In this document: piece after piece, positions 42,913 to 52,591 of the stretch
Layout: each line of letters starts with the position of its first letter
Position numbering within the stretch: the first letter of the stretch is position 1
Source: Lentisphaerota bacterium
GTDB taxonomy: Bacteria; Verrucomicrobiota; Lentisphaeria; Victivallales; UBA1829
Length of the DNA: 64,000 nucleotides
Reading direction: 5' to 3'
Assembly: GCA_015061915.1 (NCBI GenBank)
Contig: SUVR01000009.1
Span: 1-64,000, forward strand
Notes under the pieces: generated by a model
Databases searched by the model: none
What the model saw: the letters and a program-made list of their open reading frames with translations, nothing else
Told to the model about the DNA's origin: nothing
Program-made: the position numbers and the translations under genes

Positions 42913-43338
42913 GTGCGGGAGTTGCGTACTCCTTCCCGGTCTGGAACCGGCAGAGCGGACAAGCTCAAAAGAAAAAGCGAATTCGATGAAGTGAAGGCCT
43001 CCGGGCTGAAATGGAACGATCCGCTTTTTACTTTTTTAGCCGTTCCCGCATCTTGTGAAGAAGGGGTGCGTTGCGGTATCATCTGCAGCAGACGTTTTGA
43101 CAAACGGGCTGTTGTCCGGAACCGGGCGCGGCGTCTGCTTTGGGAGGCATTCCGGTTGTTGAAGGCGGATTTCCCGCCGTGCCGGTTCCTGCTGATTCCC
43201 AGGAGGAAAATATGCACAGAGAACATGAATGTGGTCAGGGAGCATCTGAATGCGGTGCTGCCGTGGCTGAAGAGAAAGCTGGAGCAGGAACAGAAACACA
43301 AATCCGACTCTCTTTCTCCGTCACAGGAATCCTGCTGA
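42913..43338 (+). CDS. rnpA: ribonuclease P protein component
   Basis: Basic protein that binds RNase P RNA for tRNA 5' processing. The core is clear: [10 protein letters not shown], then FLAVPA, and the RNR motif [23 protein letters not shown]. The start is uncertain. GTG at 42913 follows GGTGGA and gives 141 residues. GTG at 42901 and TTG at 42778 are also in frame, and the frame stays open over most of rpmH from 42736. The 3' end overlaps yidD by 127 bases, which is long but usual in this cluster. Confidence 0.85.
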   Translation: MRELRTPSRSGTGRADKLKRKSEFDEVKASGLKWNDPLFTFLAVPASCEEGVRCGIICSRRFDKRAVVRNRARRLLWEAFRLLKADFPPCRFLLIPRRKICTENMNVVREHLNAVLPWLKRKLEQEQKHKSDSLSPSQESC

Positions 43339-43556
43339 TTCCGATTCTGTTCTATAAGAAATGTATTTCCCCGCTGATACCTCCGTGCTGCAGATTCACT
43401 CCGACCTGCTCGACTTATGCGGCGCAGGCATTGATGGTGCATGGACCACTCCGCGGTTCCTGGTTGGCGTTCAAGCGCATTTTGCGGTGTAATCCCTGGG
43501 GCGGACACGGTTACGATCCGGTTCCGCCGAAACTGATAAAGGAAAAGAAGAAGTGA
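43212..43556 (+). CDS. yidD: membrane protein insertion efficiency factor
   Basis: A 114-residue protein that helps YidC-dependent insertion at the inner face of the membrane. The C-terminal about 70 residues hold the family core: [23 protein letters not shown] and [24 protein letters not shown]. The N-terminal about 35 residues are an extra hydrophilic stretch. The ATG follows a perfect AGGAGG at 43201-43206. It begins inside rnpA, and its TGA overlaps the yidC GTG start. Confidence 0.92.
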   Translation: MHREHECGQGASECGAAVAEEKAGAGTETQIRLSFSVTGILLIPILFYKKCISPLIPPCCRFTPTCSTYAAQALMVHGPLRGSWLAFKRILRCNPWGGHGYDPVPPKLIKEKKK

Positions 43557-45337
43557 AATTTGATAAAGAAACGATCGTTGTGCTGGTCATTGCCGGTCTG
43601 ATCATGGCGGGTTGGTTTTTTCTGTATCCGCAGTATCAGAAGGAACAGGCGGAAAAGCTCCAGCAGCAGAAAGTGGAGCAACTGAAAAATCAGAATGCGA
43701 TCCGTCAGCAGAAAGCGGAAGAAGCCGCAAATGTTGTTCCTGCTGTTGAGAAAAAACCGGTCGTGAAGGAAACAGCGGCTGCCGGAACAGAAGCCGCTGT
43801 GAAAACGATTGAAGAAAAAGCAGCATCGGTGAAGGAAACTCTCCCGGTCGCGGCAGATATGCTGAAACCGGTTGTCCTGGAAAACAAACTGGTCAAATTT
43901 ACCTTTGATCCTGCTACGGGGACTTTGATTTCCACTGAACTCAAAACATTCAAAAAGAATGTGGGCAGCGCCGAGGGTGAAAACCTGATTTTGAAGCCGG
44001 AAGGAGAAGCAAAACGTTCCTTCTATGCGGGCGATGTGCTTTCCACAAAGTCGGGCAGTTTCCATATTGTGGAAGACGGCAACCGTATGATGCTTACCCG
44101 TTATCTGCCGGATTTCAAAGTGGAAGAAACGTTTACGCTCCAGCCGGATTCCTATACGCTGGATGTGACCTATAAAATCCAGAATATATCTGTTCAGCCC
44201 CGTGAACTGAAGGATCTGACCTTCTGGGCTGCGGGCGTACCGCCTATCCAGATCGTGTCGGATGACAAGATCAACACGGACCGTCATTACATTGACTTTT
44301 CCCTTGCCAATGGCGATACGGACTGGTTTACGCCGGACTTCAGCGAAGATGGCGAACTGCATGACGACTATGTGACCAATGAAGCCGCAAAGTGGGTCGG
44401 CAGTACCAATAAATATTTTGCCTCCCTGCTGATCAATGAAAGCAACTTCAAAGGCGGTCTCCGTTTTGATCAGACTCTGCTGAAGAAACAGACCATTCCC
44501 TCTGTGGGTGGCGGCGTTTCCGATGTGAAGCTCCTCCCCGGTGAGACGGTCTCCTATGCGATGCAGTACTACTGCGGACCGAAGGAACTTTCCCGGGTCG
44601 AAGCGTTGGAAGATACGGCACTGGATGCCATGCACATCGCTTATTGGTCCTGGTTTGAATTTATTGCGCGCCCCATTGCCCGGTTCCTGGTCTGGCTGGG
44701 AAAACTGATCGGCAACTACGGGATCGCGATCATTCTCCTGACCCTGCTGGTCCGTGCGCTTCTCTGGCCGCTGGTGCAGAAGTCCAATAACTCCATGCGT
44801 AAGATGCAGAAGATCCAGCCGAAGATGAAAGAGCTGCGGGAAAAATACAAGGACGACCAGCAGGAACTCAGTATGCGGATGATGGAACTCTATCGTACGG
44901 AAGGAGTCAACCCGCTGGGCGGATGTCTGCCGATGCTGTTGCAGATCCCCATTTTCTTTGCGATGTATTCTGTGTTTGATTCCGCCGTTGAACTGCGTCA
45001 TGTTTCCTTCCTCTGGGCGAAGGACCTGGCACAGCCGGACGGCATCGGTCCCGTGATCTTCGGGCTGCAGCTGCACCCGCTGATCATTATTATGACAATC
45101 CTCATGGTCGTGCAGCAGAAGATGACTCCGTCCCAGATGGAGCCCACGCAGCAGAAGATCATGATGGCAGTTCCCATTATTATGCTTGTGATGCTCTACT
45201 GGCTGCCGTCCGGTTTGACTTTGTACTGGACGATCAGTCAGGCGGTGAGCATTATTCAGTTGAAAGTCAGTCAGAAAATTGCCGAAAAGGATAACGGATC
45301 CGCTGGAGGCAACACAAAAACTGCAAAAGCCAAATAA
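43553..45337 (+). CDS. yidC: membrane protein insertase
   Basis: Sec-associated or independent insertase of 594 residues. It has an N-terminal membrane anchor, a linker rich in Gln/Lys then Ala/Val/Glu (residues about 25-105), a large periplasmic beta domain of the Gram-negative type, and the conserved C-terminal five-helix domain ([25 protein letters not shown], [34 protein letters not shown]). The large periplasmic domain supports a diderm envelope. The start is GTG overlapping the yidD stop. Confidence 0.95.
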   Translation: MKFDKETIVVLVIAGLIMAGWFFLYPQYQKEQAEKLQQQKVEQLKNQNAIRQQKAEEAANVVPAVEKKPVVKETAAAGTEAAVKTIEEKAASVKETLPVAADMLKPVVLENKLVKFTFDPATGTLISTELKTFKKNVGSAEGENLILKPEGEAKRSFYAGDVLSTKSGSFHIVEDGNRMMLTRYLPDFKVEETFTLQPDSYTLDVTYKIQNISVQPRELKDLTFWAAGVPPIQIVSDDKINTDRHYIDFSLANGDTDWFTPDFSEDGELHDDYVTNEAAKWVGSTNKYFASLLINESNFKGGLRFDQTLLKKQTIPSVGGGVSDVKLLPGETVSYAMQYYCGPKELSRVEALEDTALDAMHIAYWSWFEFIARPIARFLVWLGKLIGNYGIAIILLTLLVRALLWPLVQKSNNSMRKMQKIQPKMKELREKYKDDQQELSMRMMELYRTEGVNPLGGCLPMLLQIPIFFAMYSVFDSAVELRHVSFLWAKDLAQPDGIGPVIFGLQLHPLIIIMTILMVVQQKMTPSQMEPTQQKIMMAVPIIMLVMLYWLPSGLTLYWTISQAVSIIQLKVSQKIAEKDNGSAGGNTKTAKAK

Positions 45338-45363
45338 CGTAAGGATTTTTGGAGAGTAAGACC

Positions 45364-46245
45364 ATGGAAAACGAAAATGAATTGAATCCCACTGTGAACA
45401 CAGTTCCCGAAGAAAACACCGCTGCAGAAGAACCGGCAGAAACCTGTTGCTGCTGCAAGGATGGCGTTTGCTCCTTTGAACCGCCCGCAGAAGCTGTTGA
45501 AGCAGCGGAGGAAGCGGCGGAAGAATGTGGCTGCTGCTGCGATGATTCCTGCTGCTGCGAAGATGCTCCCGCAGAACCCGTGGAAGAAAAGGCGGAAAAG
45601 CCCGAACGCGTGGTCATTCCCGTGACGCAGGAAATGCTGGATGATACCCGCACGAAACTGGCAATGATGCTGGATTATCTCGGTCTGGAAGCAGAAGTCC
45701 GCTCCGAAGCCGGAAACAATAAGATCAACCTGATCGTGTCCAGTTCCGATGCCGGCAGAATCATCGGCAGAAAAGGTCAGAGCCTGGAAAATCTCCAGTT
45801 CCTCCTGAACCGCATGATGCAGAAGAATGATGTGAATTACCCGAAAGTCTATGTGGATATCGATGGTTACAGCTCCGGCACGAAGCGCGCCGCAAACGAG
45901 CGCGGTGAACGCCCGGAACGCGGGGAAAGAAACGACCGCCGCAACAACCGCCGGGATGGCGGCAGAGGCGATCGTCGTGACCGTGGCGGAAAGGGCGAAC
46001 GCCGCAATGGCGGACGCCGTGACCGCGGCGGCGACGGCTTCGATATGCACGATGAAAACCTGCGGATGCTGGCTCTGGATTCCGCCAAGGAAGTCCGTCG
46101 CTGGGGCGATCCCAAGACCCTGCCTGCCATGAACGCTCATGACCGCCGGATCATCCATGTGACACTGGAAAAAGAAGCGGATATTACTACGGACAGCGTC
46201 GGTGAAGAACCCAACAAGTCCGTCGTGATCTCCCTGAAGAAGTAA
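45364..46245 (+). CDS. jag: KH/R3H RNA-binding protein (Jag/KhpB-like) with Cys-rich and RGG-like segments
   Basis: A 293-residue cytosolic RNA-binding protein. The KH core is around residues 120-160 with SSDAGRIIGRKGQSLENLQFLLN. The C-terminal R3H domain carries NAHDRRIIHVTLE and GEEPNKSVVIS. Two features are odd. Residues about 20-75 hold three clusters of cysteines (CCCC, CGCCC, CCC) in an acidic context. Between KH and R3H there is an about 45-residue Arg/Gly/Asp-rich insert (RRDGGRGDRRDRGG type). The usual N-terminal Jag domain is not visible. Its position after yidC is canonical. Confidence 0.85.
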   Translation: MENENELNPTVNTVPEENTAAEEPAETCCCCKDGVCSFEPPAEAVEAAEEAAEECGCCCDDSCCCEDAPAEPVEEKAEKPERVVIPVTQEMLDDTRTKLAMMLDYLGLEAEVRSEAGNNKINLIVSSSDAGRIIGRKGQSLENLQFLLNRMMQKNDVNYPKVYVDIDGYSSGTKRAANERGERPERGERNDRRNNRRDGGRGDRRDRGGKGERRNGGRRDRGGDGFDMHDENLRMLALDSAKEVRRWGDPKTLPAMNAHDRRIIHVTLEKEADITTDSVGEEPNKSVVISLKK

Positions 46246-46292
46246 CATTCCCGTTACTTTATCATAGAAAGAACAGGCTGCTGTGAACGCTG

Positions 46293-46468
46293 GTTCGCAG
46301 CACCCCAGAGGGGTGTTTCTATAGTGCCGCCCAACTGCGCTGCGCTTGTTCGCGGCACCCCAGAGGGGTGTCTTACTTGTGCCGCCCAACTGCGCTGCGC
46401 TTGTTCGCGGCACCCCAGAGGGGTGTCTTACTTGTGCCTCCCAACTGCGCTGCGCTTGTTCGCGGCAC
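46293..46468. repeat. 55-bp tandem repeat array
   Basis: Three contiguous 55-bp units start at 46293, 46348 and 46403, with a partial fourth at 46458-46468. Each unit has a CACCCC-AGA-GGGGTG hairpin, and GTGCCGC can pair with GCGGCAC of the next unit. Unit 1 differs at several bases. It fills the gap between convergent jag and the HAD gene. There are no spacers, so it is not a CRISPR. Confidence 0.9.
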
Positions 46469-46480
46469 GGGGAAAAGTAT

Positions 46481-47047
46481 TTACCTCAGCAGTTCATCCA
46501 GCTGATCCGGGGAGTGGAAGCGGACAGCGTTCCAGCCCCGTTTCAGACCGGCATCGATGTTTTCCTGACGGTCATCGAAATAGAACGCCGGTTTGCCGTA
46601 CTGTGCTTCAAAATCGGCATAGATCTTTGCGTCCGGTTTCATACTGCCGGATTCGTAACTGAACACGGCTCCGGTCACCAGATGGCAGAAATCGTTGGTT
46701 TTGAGAAAGTGGTCCATGTGGGCTTCGGAGGTGTTTGAAAAATAGATGAAGCGCCAGCCGCGCCCCACAGCCCGCCGGACGGCATCCGCCATACCGGGGA
46801 GGGAGTCGCCCAGCATCCGGTTCCAGATCGTCAGCAGTTCCACAGGACTGAACTTGTTGTTTGTCATTTTCTGCAGAAGGGCAAGCCATTCGGCGGTTGT
46901 GATCTTCCCGGTTTCCAATTGGTTGCAGAGGTCCAGCGTCTCCTTTGCGTGAAAGAAGGTGCGGAGCAGCCCGAAGCCTTGAACGACCCGTTCCGGATGG
47001 ATGGAGATGCAGACTCCGCCGATGTCCAGGGCAACGATCCGGTTCAT
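46481..47047 (-). CDS. HAD-superfamily hydrolase, subfamily IA
   Basis: A 188-residue HAD phosphatase. Motif I is VALDIGGVC (nucleophile Asp, with Gly where many have the second Asp). Motif II is IYFSNTSEAH, motif III MKPDAKIY and motif IV YFDDRQENIDAG. The helical cap between motifs I and II is the C1 type. The substrate is unknown; sugar phosphates or nucleotides are usual. It overlaps holA (ATGA) and ends the long - strand DNA-metabolism block. Confidence 0.85.
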   Translation of the reverse strand: MNRIVALDIGGVCISIHPERVVQGFGLLRTFFHAKETLDLCNQLETGKITTAEWLALLQKMTNNKFSPVELLTIWNRMLGDSLPGMADAVRRAVGRGWRFIYFSNTSEAHMDHFLKTNDFCHLVTGAVFSYESGSMKPDAKIYADFEAQYGKPAFYFDDRQENIDAGLKRGWNAVRFHSPDQLDELLR

Positions 47048-48165
47048 CCGATCCCTCCGGTGATCTTGAGGACCAGACTTTCCAGTTCCAACCGGGGATC
47101 TGCGCCGGTGACCATGCTGCGGCTTGCATCCAGGATCGCCTGAAATGCCCGCACGAAATCTTTATCCTGAAAACGGACGGCGTTCTCCCATGTCTTAAAG
47201 GCGCGGAAGGGGTGCATGGCAAGGAGGGGACTTTCCTGTCCGGTTGCCTTGGCTTCATCGGAAAGACGGTAGAAATAGTTGGCGTCTGCGTGTTCGGGGA
47301 TGTTGAGCTTCTTTCCTTCGCAGCGGATGGAGAGAAGTCGTTGAAATTCTGCGTGAGCGGCGCCGGTGATCGCCATTTCCGGTCTTGCAGAGCTGCCTTT
47401 TTCGGCGGAGATGGTTTCGATGATACCGGGGATCAGTTCCAGCGCTTTGCGGCAGTTCCGTTCGGCGAGAGCGGTGGCGAATTCCCACGAGATGGCTTCT
47501 GCACCGCGGCTGCAGATCTGGAAACAATCATCCAGCGTGATTGCCCGGTTTTCACCGGCGTATGAGATGAGCTTATCGATTTCGTTTTTCAGTTTGGGGG
47601 CATCGGAACCCAGGGTTTCCGCCAGATAGGATGCGGCATCATCGTTCATCCGTTTTCCGCCGGCGTTCAGGGCGATTTCTTTGATCCGTCGGATCAGGTT
47701 CGGCAGATAGCCCTTGCTCTTGACATCCGCCTTTTCAAACCACTCCAGCTTGCCGCCGGAACTCTGACAGATCTTTTCGCAGAGTTTGTAAAAAGATTTT
47801 CTGCGGTCCATCGGTCCGTCAATGATCAATGTTACATCGGCGGGGATCCCCTCTTTGAGCAGCTCGGCGAGGCGGTCCAGCCGGGACGGCATTTTTTTCG
47901 TACTGCTTTCCGCTGCCGCTTCATCGAATTTTGCGAAGTGCTTGAGCCAGACGATTTTTTCCGGAGAGAGGAAGGAAGGCGTTTCGATGGCGTCCAGCAC
48001 CTTTTCCAGCACGGGACCCGCCTTTTCGCTTTCGTTATCGCCCCGGATGATCTCCAGAGCGGAGTTTTCTTCGGGGATTTCTCCACAAAGTTCACGGATA
48101 AACTCGTTTGCCCGCTCCTTGATGGAGAAATCCTCGTTTCCTGAAATCAGATAAAAAGCGCCCAT
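47044..48165 (-). CDS. holA: DNA polymerase III subunit delta
   Basis: Clamp-loader wrench subunit, 373 residues. N-terminal domain with FYLISGNEDFSIKERANEFI, then LIIDGPMDRRKSFYKLC, then domain II with AASYLAETLGSDAPKLKNEIDKLISY, and a C-terminal collar domain. The ATG at 48165 overlaps the M42 stop; the longer upstream frame is a read through that gene. It lies in the same - strand block as dnaE, the polymerase alpha subunit. Confidence 0.88.
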   Translation of the reverse strand: MGAFYLISGNEDFSIKERANEFIRELCGEIPEENSALEIIRGDNESEKAGPVLEKVLDAIETPSFLSPEKIVWLKHFAKFDEAAAESSTKKMPSRLDRLAELLKEGIPADVTLIIDGPMDRRKSFYKLCEKICQSSGGKLEWFEKADVKSKGYLPNLIRRIKEIALNAGGKRMNDDAASYLAETLGSDAPKLKNEIDKLISYAGENRAITLDDCFQICSRGAEAISWEFATALAERNCRKALELIPGIIETISAEKGSSARPEMAITGAAHAEFQRLLSIRCEGKKLNIPEHADANYFYRLSDEAKATGQESPLLAMHPFRAFKTWENAVRFQDKDFVRAFQAILDASRSMVTGADPRLELESLVLKITGGIG

Positions 48166-49247
48166 CAGTCCAGTCCGGGTCGGAATGTTTCGTTGCCTTT
48201 GAAGGAGAGGATGGTTTCGGCGATGAGCTTTGCAGCGTTTTCTGCATCGCGCAGGTCGCAAATCTCCACGGGTGTGTGCATATAGCGATTGGGGATGCTG
48301 AAGAGAGCGGTGGCAACACCGGCGCGGCTCATCTGGATGGCGGCGGTATCGGTGCCGCCAGTGGCACGGTGACCGGTTTCCAGCTGGTATGCGAGTTTCT
48401 TTTTGTCGCCCAGTTTCATGATCCGCGCAAGGAGAGGCGGGTTGTTGTCTGCATTGCGGGAGAGTCCGGGACCCTTACCCATGATGAGTGTTCCGTATTC
48501 ATCAGCACTGATGCCGGGGACTTCGGTAGCGAATCCCACGTCCACGGCGATCCCCACATTGGGATTGACGCCGAAAGAGCTGACATTTGCGCCGCGGAGC
48601 CCCAGTTCCTCCTGTACGGTACCGACGCAAGCCACGCCCACATCTTTGGAGAGTTTGCCGGACTCCGCCACGATCCGGAAGGCTTCCGCAATGACGAATG
48701 CACCGATTTTATCGTCCAGACCTTTGGAGAGGATACGGTTTTTGGAGAGCATCCGGAAATTGGCGCGGAATGCCACGGGATCGCCCACTTTGACCAGTTT
48801 TTCGGCTTCTTTTTTGCTGGTGGCGCCGATATCGATCCACATCCGTTTCATTTCGGGGACCTGTTTGCGTTCTTCCGGGGTCTGGAGGTGGATGGGTTTG
48901 CGCCCGATCACGCCGGGGATCCTGCCCTTATCCGTGATGATCTCCACTTCGATGCCGGGGACAGTCAGGGGGTCGATCCCGCCAACGGGACGGAAGGAGA
49001 TGAGGCCTTCATCCATGACATTGACGACCTGGAACCCGATTTCGTCGTAGTGTCCGGCGAGCATGACCTGAAATTTTGCTTTCGGGTTCAGACGCGCGAT
49101 GGAGTTGCCCAGATTATCGACTTCAATATCTTTCGTGTACTTACTGAGGTACTTGCGGAAGATGGCAGCCTGTTCAAACTCGAAACCGGAGGGACCGGAT
49201 GCGGAGAGGAATTCTTCCAGAAATTGGGTGCTTGCTTTGGGCAACAT
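48165..49247 (-). CDS. M42-family aminopeptidase
   Basis: Cobalt/zinc aminopeptidase or endoglucanase-like hydrolase of 360 residues, usually a dodecameric cytosolic complex. Metal and catalytic motifs are AGHYDEIGFQV, GLDDKIGAFV, VQEELGLRGA (Glu-Glu pair) and TGGTDTAAIQ. The family cleaves short peptides after proteasome-like or Lon degradation. Its stop overlaps the holA start. Confidence 0.9.
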   Translation of the reverse strand: MLPKASTQFLEEFLSASGPSGFEFEQAAIFRKYLSKYTKDIEVDNLGNSIARLNPKAKFQVMLAGHYDEIGFQVVNVMDEGLISFRPVGGIDPLTVPGIEVEIITDKGRIPGVIGRKPIHLQTPEERKQVPEMKRMWIDIGATSKKEAEKLVKVGDPVAFRANFRMLSKNRILSKGLDDKIGAFVIAEAFRIVAESGKLSKDVGVACVGTVQEELGLRGANVSSFGVNPNVGIAVDVGFATEVPGISADEYGTLIMGKGPGLSRNADNNPPLLARIMKLGDKKKLAYQLETGHRATGGTDTAAIQMSRAGVATALFSIPNRYMHTPVEICDLRDAENAAKLIAETILSFKGNETFRPGLD

Positions 49248-49336
49248 AGTGTGATCCTTTCAGTTTGTATTTTTTGTGTTTCTGCTACTATACCAAATAT
49301 TTTACGAAAATCAAGGGCGATTTTGCTTTTTTCCGG

Positions 49337-52300
49337 TCAGAAAGATACAGCGAACCCGTACCGGACGGAGAGCAGGGTGCATCGGATCTTTGCGGAGTCC
49401 AGATGAATCAGATTGGCGAGGACTTTCCGGTACAGATCCAACTGTGGTGCGTGGCGTTCCTGCAGGGTCTCCGGTGTTACATCCCGGTCGCTCTTGTAAT
49501 CCAGGATCTCCGCATCCACGATCGTTCCGTCGTCAGCGAGCCGGATCAGGACCCGGTCGAAGCACCCGTTTACGATACCGTTATCGAGCGTGGAGAGGAA
49601 ACGTTTTTCGCGCCAGAGTTCGTATCTGCCCGCCGGCATCAGCAAGGCATTTTGAATTTGAGGAGAGCGGAAGAAGCTGCTCAGTAATTGCAGTTCTTCT
49701 GCGGCAGTGCAACGGTTCTGCAGGAAGGCGCTGACATCGCTGTCATCTGTATAGAATCCAAACTCTGCAAGGATATCGTGCAATCTTGTGCCGAGATCTG
49801 CCGCTTTCTGTTCCCGGAAGATATAAGTCTGTTCCTTTTCGTGAGCGGCAGAAGGTTTGATCCGGCAGGGTCGCTTCACGGGGATGACCGTTTCAATGCG
49901 GCTTTCCTCCCGGAGTTTGAGGCGGAAGTCTTTTTCCTGTTTTTCCGCCAGTCCGGAGGGGGTGAGTTCTTTGTCTTTTCGGGGTGTATCCTTCCGGAAC
50001 CATTCGGGATCACCGCAGACATAAGAAACACGGACCGGGGATATGAAGTCGTCCGTAAAGCGCTGCCCCTGTTCGATTTTTTCGCAAGGGCATTTTCCTT
50101 CCAGCGCAGCGCGCAGGAAATCGGCATATTGAACAGCGGCGGCATTTTCAGGGGCAGGATCATTAAAGATGTAAAGTGCGTTTCTTGCCCTGGTTATAGC
50201 GACATAAAGATTGCAGCAGTTTTCATAACAGGCGGCGAAGTCAGCTTCTTCGGAATATTTCCGGACTTCGGGCAGCAACGGGATGAAAGCGGAGTTCGGC
50301 AGGAATGAGATCCATTGTGCTTCGAGACCGTTTTCATCCTTGCGGATCGCAATATTGTTGCTGTGTCTCCGTTTGACGATGTTGCCATTAGACCGGGAAG
50401 TTTCCGGCATGATCACGATGTCAAAGTCCAGTCCTTTGGATTTGTGTATGGTCATGATCTGCACGGTATTGCGAATACTGGACGCAGATTCTTTGAGCAG
50501 ATCCAACTCAGCCAGAAATTCATCGATCGTTCTGTTTTCCGACTGATCGGCACGGAGTGCAGCCGTTTCCACGACTTTCATTCTGGAAAGATCAAACGGG
50601 GTCATACCGTGAAAGATCTTCATGAACTTGTGTGTGAAGGCATAGAACCCCTGTCTTGTGATGATCTTCCGGATCTCTTCCGCATCCGGCAGGGATACTT
50701 TCTGACCGTCAAAACGGAGCATATCCAGGAATCCCTGTGCCATTTTATCGGCGGGATGAGCAGCCAGCCGGAGCATCTGTTTATATGCAGAGAATGCCAG
50801 CGATTGAGCGGGATCCAGTTTGCCGTCCACGGTAACATTCAAGCCTTCACCGATGAGGATGTCCGCCAGTTCTGTGCCGGAATCATTTGTGCGTACCAGA
50901 ATTCCGACAGTAAGGCTTTTTTTGCGTTGGGGATTGAAGGGATCCAGCTTCCGGATCAGTTCTGCAATGGCATACGCCTTTTTCCGGACATCCTTTTCGG
51001 GCATTTCGGCCATCATAACGCAACCGGGCTGAGCGGCGGCGGGAGGTGCAGAGGAATGAGTCTTGAACTGCATTGCTTCGATGGCTCTGCGGAGCATTCC
51101 CTTTTCATCGGCAGGCGGGAACAGTGTCGTTTGAAAGACTTTGTTCACGGTTTCGATGACGGGTTCAGAAGAACGGTAAGAGAGTTCCAGAGTGCTGAGG
51201 AGATTTCCGTCTGCGCCATCATCTGAGAACTTGTAGTGGTCACAGATCATACCGAAAAGTTTCGGGTTCCCCTGCCGCCACTGATAGATGGACTGCTTGA
51301 TGTCGCCCACGAAGAAGAAGGACCGGTTCCGTTCGTCCATATTGTTGTTGATTGCTTCATCCGCCAGATTGGAAAGGATCTTCCACTGCTGGTTTGAAGT
51401 ATCCTGAAATTCATCCAGCATATAATGATCGGTCTTTGCATCGATTCGTTCCTCCAGTGTCACCAGATCGGTGTACGGGATCGCTGTTGCTGTATTTCCG
51501 CGGATAAGACAGGTGACATCATTAAATGTCAGGAGACCGGCATTTCTTGCGCTGGCGGCATAGGTTTTATCAAAAGCGGTAAAGATGTCGTGCAAGGCGC
51601 GTGTTTTTGCGGTGATATAATTAAATTCCACGGTCAGGAGGTGGCAGATCAGTTTACGGAAAATGCGAGCCAGTTCACTGCCGAAAGTATATACATTTGT
51701 TTTATTTTTTGTAGCTCTTCCGAAAGTCAGGTGAATGGGCAAATTGTTGCGGAGCAGGTCCGGATTTTCGTCAAAAGGCCGGAAGAGATATTTCAGTGAT
51801 TTTTCATCCAGCTTTTTGACGAACTCATAATTTTCTGCTTTCTCAACGAAATTCTTAAAGTGTGTCCGGAGACCATCGCTGCTGATCCCCTGGGAGGTCA
51901 GGAACGTTTCATTGGAGAGCGTTGCAGTGATATTTTTCAAACTTTCAGCGTCCAGTTTCATTCCGGGATCGTAAGCGCTCCAGATCTTTTTGGAATTTTT
52001 CCAGAGTTCCGGTTCGGGGTTGTCCAGATAGATCGGGTAGGTGTAGCGCAGGAAGTCCACCATCAGATTTTTCACACTTTTTCCTTCGTTTCCGAAGGAG
52101 ATCTCTTTCAGATATTCAAGCAGTTCTCTGCGTTTTTCGGGGGCGGCGCCGGCGAAAAGTTTGAGCAGTGCCTGCAGACGGATCCGGTCATCTTCTTCAT
52201 CGATCATAGAGATATTACCGGCGATGCCACATTCCATGGGGAAAGCCTGAAGGATCTGCATGAAGAAACTGTCGATGGTGGAGATCTGCAGCCGTTCTCT

Positions 52301-52591
52301 GCAGGAGAGCAGGGAATGCAGGATGCCTTTGAAATCTTCCGGAGAGTAGCCGGGGAGGATATGACCGTCATTGACTGCATTCCGGATCTTTCCGTCTTCT
52401 TCGATCAGTTCCAGCAGTGCATCAATGATCTTATCCAGGATCTCGCCGGCAGCTTTATTGGAAAAAGTCAGTGCTACGATGGAAGCAGGAGACGCCCCCT
52501 CCTGCATAAGGCGGAGATAACGCATTGCCAGATTATATGTTTTTCCGGTTCCGGCGGAAGCCATGATTGCCTGATTGTTCTTTTTCATCAT
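49337..52591 (-). CDS. addA: AddA/RecB-type helicase-nuclease
   Basis: A 1084-residue SF1 helicase fused to a nuclease, for double-strand break processing. Walker A ASAGTGKT is at residues 11-18, Walker B DEFQDTS at 393-399, motif III GDIKQSIYQWR at 429-439, motif V region MTIHKSKGLDFD near 713-724, and motif VI VAITRARNALY near 800. The C-terminal RecB-type nuclease has EILDYKSD at about residues 1028-1035. Together with addB (ATGA overlap) it forms an AddAB-type enzyme. The length is shorter than Bacillus AddA (about 1230). Confidence 0.9.
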   Translation of the reverse strand: MMKKNNQAIMASAGTGKTYNLAMRYLRLMQEGASPASIVALTFSNKAAGEILDKIIDALLELIEEDGKIRNAVNDGHILPGYSPEDFKGILHSLLSCRERLQISTIDSFFMQILQAFPMECGIAGNISMIDEEDDRIRLQALLKLFAGAAPEKRRELLEYLKEISFGNEGKSVKNLMVDFLRYTYPIYLDNPEPELWKNSKKIWSAYDPGMKLDAESLKNITATLSNETFLTSQGISSDGLRTHFKNFVEKAENYEFVKKLDEKSLKYLFRPFDENPDLLRNNLPIHLTFGRATKNKTNVYTFGSELARIFRKLICHLLTVEFNYITAKTRALHDIFTAFDKTYAASARNAGLLTFNDVTCLIRGNTATAIPYTDLVTLEERIDAKTDHYMLDEFQDTSNQQWKILSNLADEAINNNMDERNRSFFFVGDIKQSIYQWRQGNPKLFGMICDHYKFSDDGADGNLLSTLELSYRSSEPVIETVNKVFQTTLFPPADEKGMLRRAIEAMQFKTHSSAPPAAAQPGCVMMAEMPEKDVRKKAYAIAELIRKLDPFNPQRKKSLTVGILVRTNDSGTELADILIGEGLNVTVDGKLDPAQSLAFSAYKQMLRLAAHPADKMAQGFLDMLRFDGQKVSLPDAEEIRKIITRQGFYAFTHKFMKIFHGMTPFDLSRMKVVETAALRADQSENRTIDEFLAELDLLKESASSIRNTVQIMTIHKSKGLDFDIVIMPETSRSNGNIVKRRHSNNIAIRKDENGLEAQWISFLPNSAFIPLLPEVRKYSEEADFAACYENCCNLYVAITRARNALYIFNDPAPENAAAVQYADFLRAALEGKCPCEKIEQGQRFTDDFISPVRVSYVCGDPEWFRKDTPRKDKELTPSGLAEKQEKDFRLKLREESRIETVIPVKRPCRIKPSAAHEKEQTYIFREQKAADLGTRLHDILAEFGFYTDDSDVSAFLQNRCTAAEELQLLSSFFRSPQIQNALLMPAGRYELWREKRFLSTLDNGIVNGCFDRVLIRLADDGTIVDAEILDYKSDRDVTPETLQERHAPQLDLYRKVLANLIHLDSAKIRCTLLSVRYGFAVSF

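Noticed and set aside
46293..46468. Possible CRISPR array
   Set aside because: The 55-bp units are contiguous with no variable spacers, and no cas genes are nearby.
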